Assembly (NCBI RefSeq): GCF_021155775.2
Contig: NC_060238.1
Coordinates: forward strand, 8,046,001 to 8,110,000
Direction: 5' to 3'
From: Neodiprion pinetum
Taxonomy: Eukaryota; Arthropoda; Insecta; Hymenoptera; Diprionidae
DNA length: 64,000 nucleotides
The notes under the pieces: generated by a model
Told to the model about the DNA's origin: nothing
Seen by the model: the letters and a program-made list of their open reading frames with translations, nothing else
Database searches by the model: none
Part shown: piece after piece, positions 1-9,100 of the stretch
Layout of the letters: the number at the start of each line of letters is the position of its first letter
How positions within the stretch are numbered: position 1 is the first letter of the stretch
Program-made: the position numbers and the translations under genes

Positions 1-481
1 TTATTGTTAGCGTTGAAAGCAGGTATCGGTTGCGGTAAATCAACACCATCTACACGCGTTAATGTCCTTACAGTCCGAGGTTGTTAAACATCAAGACCTG
101 GAAGTACCGCCGTTATGGCGGTTTTCATGGAATGGTTATCACTACCAATTAACTCAAGTCTCATGGATAACAGTCAAATTTGTAGGTAAAGGCTGTACTT
201 TGATATGTATAACTTCTGTAGGGATAAGCAGCTGTGCTTGGGGTCAGCTTAGCGAATACCATAAAACCCATCGTACGACTTTTATTGAGTAATTGTGAGT
301 TGCTTTTTCCTTGTTATGCGTGAAAGGTAATGGTAACGGATGGCTTCAAGAGTGGGTGAATCTTGGTAAACTATACCTCTACTACAAATTACGAAATGGC
401 GACCGTTGGAAGATAAAATCGGAGTTTCCTTCCAAAGTTTACGATTTTTTTGTTTTTTTAATCGAATTAGCGAAAAAATAT
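1..481. other. Left edge, no gene seen
   Basis: AT-rich sequence up to the foldback element. Short open frames occur on both strands but overlap each other, are low in complexity and have no splice context or recognisable domain. I see no functional feature. Confidence 0.6.
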
Positions 482-2143
482 ACACTTCTCGCAAAAATTA
501 AGGGAACAACAAAATTTTCGAAATTTTTAGGTGATTTTCAACAGGCTGTATTTCAGTGAAAAATGGTCGTACAAGAAATAAAAAAACAAAGCTTTTGAAG
601 CTTGAAGACTCTAGTTTTTGAATTTTTTTGTTAAAAGATTTTCGAAGCACTATTAGCCATGCAATCCTTGGATAAAGCACGAAGAAAAACTTTTCAAAAT
701 TTTTTACTTTTTTTTTTTCGCTCTACGGGCATGGAAAAATTTTTCCGAGCTAAACCAATGCATAGGTCGCATAGCTTGTTTATTCAGCTTCAAGATGCTT
801 TTTTTTAAACCTCGATACGATCATTTGTCTTCGAGATATCGAATTTTGAATGCCAAAGGATCCTTTTTCACTCAACTGCCGATATCTCTGGAACTACTGG
901 TCGCACAGCGAGCCGAAGGGCAGTTTCTTTTTTTGCAGAAAATTTCCTACAAAAATCTGTCAAGGCTGATGTCAAAAAAATTTTTTTTCCACCTGTAGCG
1001 TTAACGTGAAAAAAGAGAAAAAAAATGCCATTTTGCCTTTTTTTGGATAATTGACTGTATCTTCGTCAATATTGGGGGGAAAGCATAGGTTAGAAGAAAA
1101 TTTTACAGCCTAATGTACCCCAAAGGTCCCTCTAAATCGGTAGATCGATCGGTTCAGCGGTCTTCCTGGACCGATTGATTGAAATTTTGAAAAAATTAAG
1201 GGAACAAGGTTTTTGTTTCTTAAGGAATTCTTGGATAATCGACTGTATCTTCGTCAATATTGGGGGGAAAGCTTAGGTTAGAAGAAAATTTTACAGCCTA
1301 ATGTACCCCAAAGGTCCCCCTTAATCGGTAGATCGATCGGTTCAGCGGTTTTCCTGGACCGATTGATTGAAATTTTGAAAAAATCAAGGGAACAAGGTTT
1401 TTGTTTCTTAAGGGACCTTGTTCTCTTAATTTTTTCAAAATTTCAATCAATCGGTCCAGGAAAACCGCTGAACCGATCGATCTACCGATTTAGAGGGACC
1501 TTTGGGGTACATTAGGCTGTAAAATTTTCTTCTAATCTATGCTTTCCCCCCAATATTGACGAAGATACAGTCGATTATCCAAAAAAAGGCAAAATGGCAT
1601 TTTTTTGCTCTTTTTTCACGTTAACGCTACAGGTGGAAAAATTTTTTTTTTGACATCAACCTTGACAGATTTTTGTAGGAAATTTTCTGCAGAAAAAGAA
1701 ACTGCCCTTCGGCTCGCTGTGCGACCAGTAGTTCCAGAGATATCGGCAGTTGAGTGAAAAAGGATCCTTTGGCATTCAAAATTCGATATCTCGAAGACAA
1801 ATGATCGTATCGAGGTTTAAAAAAAAGCATCTTGAAGCTGAATAAACAGGCTATGCGACCTATGCATTGGTTTAGCTCGGAAAAATTTTTCCATGCCCGT
1901 AGAGCGAAAAGAAAAATGTAAAAAATTTTGAAAACTTTTTCTTCGTGCTTTATCCAAGGATTGCATGGCTAATAGTGCTTTGAAAAATTTTTAACCAATA
2001 AATTCAAAAACTAGAGTCTTCAAGCTTCAAAAGCTTTGTTTTTTTATTTCTTGTACGACCATTTTTCACTGAAATACAGCCTGTTGAAAATCACCAAAAA
2101 ATTTCGAAAATTTTGTTGTTCCCTTAATTTTTGCGAGAAGTGT
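482..2143. mobile_element. Foldback element with ~0.7-0.9 kb inverted arms
   Basis: The left arm (482-1399) is the near-perfect reverse complement of the right arm (about 1414-2143), with only about 15 bases between them. Transcribed either way it would fold into a very long hairpin. The outer end reads CACTTCTCGCAAAAATTAAG, and each side has TA just outside it (481-482 and 2143-2144), which fits a TA target duplication as in Tc1/mariner-type insertions. The left arm is longer because it holds a 188-bp tandem duplication that is single in the right arm. A 67-codon open frame (795-998 plus, 1627-1830 minus) is identical in both arms for 62 residues, but only because the arms are copies of each other; it resembles no transposase. 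Non-autonomous foldback or large MITE is the best call; class is inferred from the TA borders only. Confidence 0.75.
1043..1418 (+). repeat. 188-bp tandem duplication inside left arm
   Basis: Two head-to-tail copies (1043-1230 and 1231-1418). Each starts TTGGATAAT(T/C)GACTGTATC and ends in a tract that contains AAGGGAACAAGGTTTTTG. They differ by scattered substitutions. The right arm carries one copy, so the duplication happened after the palindrome formed, or was lost on one side. The motif AATTAAGGGAACAA in each unit also occurs at the outer tips of the element. Confidence 0.8.
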
Positions 2144-3774
2144 AGTACTCAAGAAGAGTGGGGGAATATTATCGCAATTATAGCAACTTTAATACAATTT
2201 TCTCGTAACTGTGAAAAATTAAATTTTTCTTTGTGTATGGGTTGTTTTTGACCAGGTCAAAAATGACGCGAAGAAAGATGAATCTGAAATTTCTAATTGT
2301 TTTGTCAAAGAGGAATTGTGATGTATGCCAATTACGATTCTTGAGAAACAATCGATGTATGTATGCATGTAAATGGCTAAAGACTAATTGTAAAATTTCG
2401 ATTTCCAAATTCCGATCGATTCATTCAACCAATCCCTGCAGTTTATTTCAAAAGGAGTTTTTACTTTCTCACGAATCCCGGTTCAACGACACAAAGAACG
2501 TACGCGTAAATGCTCACAATTACAACAGACGTAAGAAGATACGTTAATTGTAAGTTCATGAAACAGCTAAGGCGATGCGATGGGATAAAAATTCAAAGGA
2601 AAACGGATAAAATGAATGGTCAGCTGACTTCCGGCCGAATAAATTCCCGCAGCTTCTATTCATGCAAACTGTACCTTCGAAAGGAACGAGACCTAGGCGG
2701 CAAGGACAGGGAGACCAAGTTCTTTGTTAGTCAAACTGCGAGGCAAACATAACACGCGAACTTAAGTATAACTTTCCGGTTATTACGCGTCTGATCTTAA
2801 ATTACCGAAATCAACAAAATTCTCCGCGAAATAGTCGGATAAAAAAAAAAAAATAAAAAGTCGACGACAATCCTACCGGTTGAGAAATAAAAATGAAGAA
2901 TTTGAATCTGTTGCTATGTTGTAAATACACAAAAATAAAAAAGATCCCGCCTATTCAGATGTTTTGTCTATTGATGTAATTCGGAATCTCAAAAAAGATA
3001 AATGATTCTCATATAATATGAAATTATAATGTAGAGTAAAAAGGATTTCATAATATCAAACGAAATGTCAGTTATGTTCGATATTTAAACGTTCGTCAAA
3101 TTGATGCAATAATGATTATTTTGCAAGTCGGGACGAGAATGAATAATTCAAATTCAAATTTCACCGTTCACTGAGCCGAATGAAATATAAGCAAATTTAA
3201 TCAGGGGTTGATTTTACCCTTTAGCTTACGGTCAGGAGACTTGCAGTAGGGATAAGGTATCGTAAAAAATTCTCGACGATTTGAACCCTTCGAAAGACGG
3301 AAGAAAGGGAGGGAGCGAAAAAAAGGAAGATCGTTGTTAAAAAGGTGCAGGGGACTCGAACAACATCGCGCTGTGTAGTATGTGTGGATACATGTAACGT
3401 GTCCGATGATAATTACTACAGGGGCTGAAGCGAACTTCCGGTTCGTGCGCGTTGCGTCCATCCGGGTTTGTCTGAAAATGTGGGAACCGACTGGAACCGT
3501 ATTTAATTTTTTTTTTTTTTTACCAATGTCTTTCCTCGTCTTTTTTTTTCAACGTGATTTTAACCGTACACCGGCGATGGAAACAGGTGAACAGAATCAC
3601 CGGTTAGGGCCTGAGTTTGGATCACAGAGAACGTTGACCGCCGTGAACTGAGAAAAATTTCATCTGCTGTCGTAAATAATAAAAGAAACTAGCGAAATGG
3701 GTATCGTTACATATTCTTGGAATAATATTAAATCTGTGTTTTTCAGTCGGCTACATTTTTTCACTTGGATAAGG
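2144..3774. other. Non-genic stretch
   Basis: AT-rich DNA without a convincing gene. The longest open frames (2233-2547 and 3382-3651, plus strand) have biased, low-complexity composition and no domain or splice context. Short T and A runs occur at 2840 and 3508. Confidence 0.5.
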
Positions 3775-4110
3775 CCTTAACTCTTTGAGACACAGCGGGA
3801 TGCTCAACGTCCCTCCTCAAAAATTTCCACGTCCTAGCCTTATCACAGTTTATTTACAACTTCGAATGATCTGTGTTACTTCGGATTTGTGATCAGCGAC
3901 CCCAAAAACCTCCGAGTAACAAGTTTCGGCCAGAATCATTGAATTTTGATAGTTTTTTTTACGATATTACATCCGCCATATTGGATACGCCATATTGGAT
4001 ACGCCATATTGGATACGCCATCTTGGATTTAAAAATGATCAAATTCTGAACTTAGATTCGTGATCAGCGATTCCTAAAATCCCCGAGTAATGAAATTCAG
4101 GTGAAAATAT
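3775..4110 (+). repeat. Interspersed repeat family, copy 1
   Basis: The block begins TTAACTCTTTGAGACACAGC and carries two internal versions of a motif GATTYGTGATCAGCGA (3889 and 4053), each followed by an A/C-rich stretch and CCGAGTAA. A diverged copy lies inverted at about 35130-35735, which shows this is a dispersed family and not unique sequence. No coding capacity is visible. The element class is unknown. Confidence 0.55.
3972..4027 (+). repeat. 14-bp tandem repeat of GCCATATTGGATAC
   Basis: Four tandem units of a 14-bp sequence, the last with one change (CATCTTGGA). Every unit contains GCCAT followed by WTT, which matches the core recognised by YY1/Pho-type zinc-finger proteins. That match is by eye, and functional meaning is inference. 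Confidence 0.85.
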
Positions 4111-4384
4111 TGCGTTGAAAAATGTATCCTGAATAGTTTTTGGTTATATAGTGAACTATGAAAACAGTTGACGGCTGTATAGTAGTGAACATAACTAACA
4201 ATTTCTCTTATTCTCAATCCGTTGCCACATGGATGGAAATAAAATTTGACTGATAATTGATAAAAACTTCAATCTCATTTGTTCGATAAAACTAATCTGC
4301 AGTATTTGGTTCGAATAAAGGTTACTTCAATTAAAACGCTTCCTTTGAACCGATACATTTGCAGTTTTATTTTAGTATACATTA

Positions 4385-4473
4385 GGGTGGTTTTTTTTCG
4401 ACTATTTTTTTTTTTATTTCCAACAAAATTTCACGATGGGACAGAAAAAAAAAAATAGTCGAAAAAAGCACCC
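4385..4473. mobile_element. 89-bp palindromic MITE with TA borders
   Basis: The ends are GGGTGGTTTTTTTTCGACTA and its near reverse complement (TAGTCGAAAAAAGCACCC), with TA immediately outside on both sides (4383-4384 and 4474-4475). The centre is about 30 bases. Size, GGGTG-type ends and TA flanks fit a Tc1/mariner-related MITE. There is no coding capacity. Confidence 0.7.
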
Positions 4474-4702
4474 TAGTATACTATTATATTTTTGTTCGAC
4501 CAACTGACGGTAAAATGACTACATTCGAGTACTTGATTTAGTTCTTTCTAGTCAATTCTATTGAATTTTTTGTTGGAGAGAAACGATCTTCGGTTCTAAC
4601 GAATTGGAATTATTCTAATAGCATATCACAAAACTTCCCCATTCGGATTATCGAACAAAATATTTGCAAAGATCAAACCAGAGATGCATTAATTCAAATA
4701 AT

Positions 4703-5013
4703 TTAAATGATTAAACGAACTTACCAAGTGAAGTTCTATCATAATTGTATGAAGCGCCTCTTCCGAGATGATCAACTGGTAGTGCCCCTACTCCACACCG
4801 ATGTCGCCACATATTTCATAGTTATATATCGAAAAAATCGGCCCTGCACCTTTGTTTCCTAGATTTAGAAATTCTTTGAAAGCGTTGCCGTTGTATTAGG
4901 GGTATGTAATCGTTTATTAGATGGGTATTTTGGGTGGGTGTTGATCATCTCGGAAGAGGCGCTTCATACAATTATGATAGAACTTCACTTGGTAAGTTCG
5001 TTTAATCATTTAA
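4703..5013. repeat. Perfect 74-bp inverted repeat beside the recombinase
   Basis: Positions 4703-4776 and 4940-5013 are exact reverse complements over 74 bp and are separated by a 163-bp loop. The pair lies just past the stop codon of the tyrosine recombinase (which reads leftward and ends at 5127). Absence of any mismatch suggests recent formation, gene conversion or selection. DIRS-type retroelements carry inverted terminal repeats and an internal complementary region near the 3' end of their recombinase gene, so this is the expected place for such termini. That these are the element's ends is inference. Confidence 0.8.
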
Positions 5014-5050
5014 TTGTATTGCGCGTCTCTTCCTCGAGATCAACTGGTAG
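5012..5050 (+). repeat. Third, diverged copy of the arm sequence
   Basis: AATTGTATTGCGCGTCTCTT at 5012 onward, ending in CAACTGGTAG, aligns with 4743-4782 in the same orientation (about 39 against 40 bases, with small indels and substitutions). It directly abuts the right arm of the inverted repeat. The arrangement is therefore copy, inverted copy, then diverged copy again, followed by the recombinase gene. Confidence 0.65.
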
Positions 5051-5126
5051 ATGTTTAAAGCTAATAACGGCAACCAATATTATTTATTAGTTTTGTGTTA
5101 TACGTTGTGTCTTAACACTACTAATG

Positions 5127-6116
5127 TTATTGCGAGTTCAAGATCGCTCGTGCATAAGAATCCTTATCTCTACTGACATTTAAATGATAAAATTTTGCGA
5201 AGGTTTCAGATCCCGTTGTCCAGCCTGCAGTTTTTCTTATCGTTTCTATATCGATGTTGTTTCTTTTCGCTGCAGACGTGGATGCGTGGCGTGTGCTGTG
5301 TGCTGTAAATTTGTCCGTATTTACTCCGCTATTTTTCAATGTTAATTTGACCCATCGACTCAGGGTTTGCGATGAGACGGCTTGAAATGGTTTTTTGAAC
5401 GATAGGAAGAGATCTATCTTGGAGCCTCTTGAGGTTTTTGTTCTCTCCAGATAGTTTTGTAAGGCTGATGCCGAACAAAGTTTTTCGTCTTCCGCGTAGA
5501 ATGGTATGATTAATAGCGGCTGTTTTCGATTAGCGCCCGTAGTTTTGATTCGATCCGGGATTCTAATCTCGAACGCATTTCCCACTCTTTGAATATTCTC
5601 GACGTTTATTTTTGAGTATGTTTGCATCCTATGTCCCGTGATTAAGGCTAGCAGGGTAATCAGTTTCATGGTTAAATCTTTCAGCGAGAGATTTTCATTT
5701 TTTGGCAGAGACTTGAAATAATTAAGAACAATCTTTGGTTCCCAGATTGAATCGTATTTTGGTCTTGTTGGTCTCAAGCTATGTACTGCTTTGAAAAACC
5801 TTTTGATATGGTGATCTTGTCCCACTTCCGGCCCGATAATAAGCGAAATTGCGGATCTGAGGGTGTTGAGCGACCCATGGGAGGCTCCCGTGTCGTATGT
5901 TTTTGCGAGGAATTTTAAAATATCTGACACCGTTGCTTCGTATGGAGAAATGTTATTCTCGGAACAATGGATCCACCAGCGTTTTAACGCGCCGTCATAT
6001 TGTTTAAGCGACGATTCGCTTACGGATGATGTCATGATCTGGATTGCTGTTTCTGGTAATTTTCTCCTTGCGAATGCCTGCTCGATAGCTTGCCGGCAAT
6101 CACTTGACCTTACGCA
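5127..6116 (-). CDS. DIRS-like tyrosine recombinase, intact frame
   Basis: Predicted site-specific DNA recombinase of the tyrosine class, the kind that integrates DIRS/PAT/Ngaro retroelements (and the related Crypton transposons) through a covalent 3'-phosphotyrosine link. From the ATG at 6035 the frame gives 302 residues. The N-terminal helical DNA-binding part contains SSLKQYDGALKRWW. The catalytic part shows R136 in TGHRMQTYSKI, the box HSTRH (H246, R249), GW at 271-272 and the nucleophile Y283 in FAKFYH. All expected active-site residues are present and there is no stop or frameshift. The same frame stays open upstream to 6116 and reads like the usual start of the domain (CRQAIEQAFARRKLPETAI), so the real start lies upstream of 6035 and the 5' end is missing or spliced from another exon. 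No reverse transcriptase, RNase H or gag is visible nearby, so the element is partial. Function is confident; assignment to DIRS rather than Crypton is moderate. Confidence 0.85.
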   Translation of the reverse strand, partial: CVRSSDCRQAIEQAFARRKLPETAIQIMTSSVSESSLKQYDGALKRWWIHCSENNISPYEATVSDILKFLAKTYDTGASHGSLNTLRSAISLIIGPEVGQDHHIKRFFKAVHSLRPTRPKYDSIWEPKIVLNYFKSLPKNENLSLKDLTMKLITLLALITGHRMQTYSKINVENIQRVGNAFEIRIPDRIKTTGANRKQPLLIIPFYAEDEKLCSASALQNYLERTKTSRGSKIDLFLSFKKPFQAVSSQTLSRWVKLTLKNSGVNTDKFTAHSTRHASTSAAKRNNIDIETIRKTAGWTTGSETFAKFYHLNVSRDKDSYARAILNSQ

Positions 6117-9100
6117 TTATTTCTTTCTATGATTGTGCGTTACGTGCGATATAACCTCAAGTTTCATTTACAAAAATTCACATTTTTACGAATCTTTAAA
6201 TTGCCAGATGTTTCCTATTATTACCGTAATTGCTCAAAATCTTCATCAAATTTGCAAATATTGTCCGAAGTCATTATCAGTTCGCAGTCACGACACAATT
6301 CTTGGATTCCAGCGACATAAGCAAGATGAAAAAACAAGAATTACTATTTTTTTTTTTCACACCCATTATTACGTATAGATACAAAGTAAATTAGAAATTT
6401 CCATAATAACAGTATCCAATTTTAACTCTTCCGTAAAAACCTCGGTAAAAAGTAAAATAATAAATAAACATTCGTTAAAAGGGCTGCGACCTTTATCTCG
6501 AAATCGGTGTACCGCAAAAAGAAAATAGTTGAAAATAAATTTACAACGCAGTGTGTTGACGCCGGTTTGTCATAATAAATTTTTGTGAAAACAAAGAAAG
6601 CGTGGTTGTCTGGTTGTGTATTATTTGTACGTAGATATCAGGGAGTCTTGCAGCGTTCTGTGTGTCTATGGTAAAAAGTACCTACAGGTGAGTCAGAGCC
6701 AGGAAAGGAAGGGATCGGTGCGTGTCGACTGGCCACGCACTGTTAGATGCAGGCGTTCAGCTCGCCGTACCAACAATGAAAACGGGCCCTTGTTGATTAC
6801 GATTACTGATTACTAATGAGAATACGAAATTCACGTACTTCTTCCTTTATCCCGGTATTTTTCACATCTTATGCCTCTGCGTTTTTACCCCGCCCCCTTT
6901 TTTCTTCCTACTCTTAGCGTTATACGAACTTTTGAAAACTAAATCACGGAATAATTACAAAAATCTTTAGCACGCGCCGGAAATAATTTTTTCTACGGTT
7001 TAACATTTGATTTTTGGATAATAATTGGATAAAAATTTTTTCAGATTTCGCGAGCTGCAGAATTTTTTTTGTCAACTATTTCTTGAGATTAACTAGAATT
7101 GCTGAGAATTCTTTGTTTGCAAATATTTGCATGTGGCTTTTTCGTAAGGTTCTAGACTGCGTGAAATGATTCGCTGCGTGAGGTTTTTCAAAACATTCAT
7201 TGGACGAAAATTTCAAATTTCGTTAGAACCATCGAAGTATCGAAAGATCGTTGGCGATTACAAACGAGTTACATTCTTTTCATACATCGAAGTAACGCGA
7301 AGCGTAGTTTTCGATTGGTGTAACAGGGAGTTGCCGCCAGATGTCGGTGAGCGCGTTTCGCTCCCGCGGCCAAAGGAAATAGTAACATAACGCTGAAGTA
7401 TTACGTGAATGTTTACGCTTTGAATGAAATTCAAGAGAAATTGAAATCAGATTAAGACTAGCATGATTCATCTTTCGACTCGTATACTAGCAACAAATTT
7501 ATATTAAGAAGACACGTGAAATCTCTGGCGAAACCTTGAAACTTAAAATTCGAGCCAATGCTATCTGCCGGTTGCCGTCAGAGTTGCTTGCCCGTGAAGA
7601 GATATTATATCTTATGCCTGTATACGAATTACCAACACAACACAATACAACACAACGTTCCCCTTTCATTTTCAGTTACGCACCTGCTTTATTATCGCTC
7701 TTATACGCGCAAACACACGAACGCACCGCATCGCACGCCTTGCCCATTTCCGCTTTTTATCTGTTGGTCTAGACGGTTTACAACGTTGGTAGCACATACA
7801 TTTTTGTGAATGTATGCGTGTATGTGCAAGGCATTGAATGGTAACGTGGATAACGGTTAGCCCTTATTACCCTGCAGGTTACGGTGTGGTTCACGATTTT
7901 CGGTTAATTTTCTGAGTAGCAAATTAAAGGCCGCTTGTTCTTTCTTTAATTTTCACTACTTATTTTCATCTGAAACTGTTATTTATTTATAAGATTTTTT
8001 TTTTTTTTCTACCCCGAGACAATACTTGACTCACAAATAATTTCAAAAATATTTTAAACATTTTTTTGTGTGAAAATGATTTCACAGGTTCAACTTGACC
8101 ATCTTCCATTTATTGAATCACATTTTAACAACCATTCGCATTGTAACTGTAGTTGATATGAATTCCACGAGCTTTCGTATTATATCGGAACTTTAGTGTT
8201 AATAAGTATTATTTTCGAAAAGAGACGATGAGAATAATTATAATTTTTTTGAAAAGAACGGTGTTTATTTTTCTTTAAAAATTACGTTGGTTTCTTATTT
8301 AAAGCAATTTTGTAAATTGTAAAGTACTTCGCGTATTAGCAAAACATATTACGTGTTATTGAGGAAATTGCGACATTCATTGTTCATATATATAGTTTTA
8401 CTTGATAAAACTTCTTGAAATCGGTGTAAAAAAAGGTTAAAAAAAAAGAACAGTCTGATCACTAGATCCACCTTTAAACGTGTTTAAACAATTGTAGTAG
8501 AAAATTTTTGAGACCTCATTTAAATTGTTTGATAGGGGCTTTTCTTTAGGCGTTAAAAAAATCCTGACTCACTGCAATGATTCCTTGAAATTTAGAAATA
8601 TTATATTTGACTGAATTCGAACAACAAAACCTGAAATATGAATAATTTGAGAAAAGGTATTATAATTAGAACGTTCAAAATGAATAAACTCTGGAATTCT
8701 TATCGATACAATCAAATTGTCAAATTATTTATATCTTAATAGCTTGTGTTGTTCGAATTTACTCAAATTCATTTCTATATTACGTATGTTTTAGGAACGT
8801 CGTTTCAATCGTGTTCAACATCAATGTCGCGAATAACATCGCTAGTGATTTTTTAACGTTTTTTTTTTCCATCTTTTCTCATCTTTTGATTCAGACGGAC
8901 CGGCCATTCGTCCTTAATACCCTCGTTCCTCTATCCTCCTTGGGGACCCGTTTCCCTGTTTTTTGCACAAATTGCTACCACCGTTCCCTCCCCATAAGGT
9001 CATGTCCACATAACGGATGACCGGACAGAGTTCCGCCCATTAAACTGGGAGATGCTTGCATGAAACAGTTGTACGATGTGATTTTACTTCGTTATCCGAT

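Noticed and set aside
795..998. 67-codon open frame found also on the minus strand at 1627-1830
   Set aside because: The near-identical protein arises because the two positions are inverted copies of the same element; there is no domain, start context or independent evidence of selection.
6600..6687. Possible noncoding first exon ending at a CAG/GTGAGT donor
   Set aside because: A single splice-site match without coding sequence or an identified promoter is expected by chance in 64 kb.
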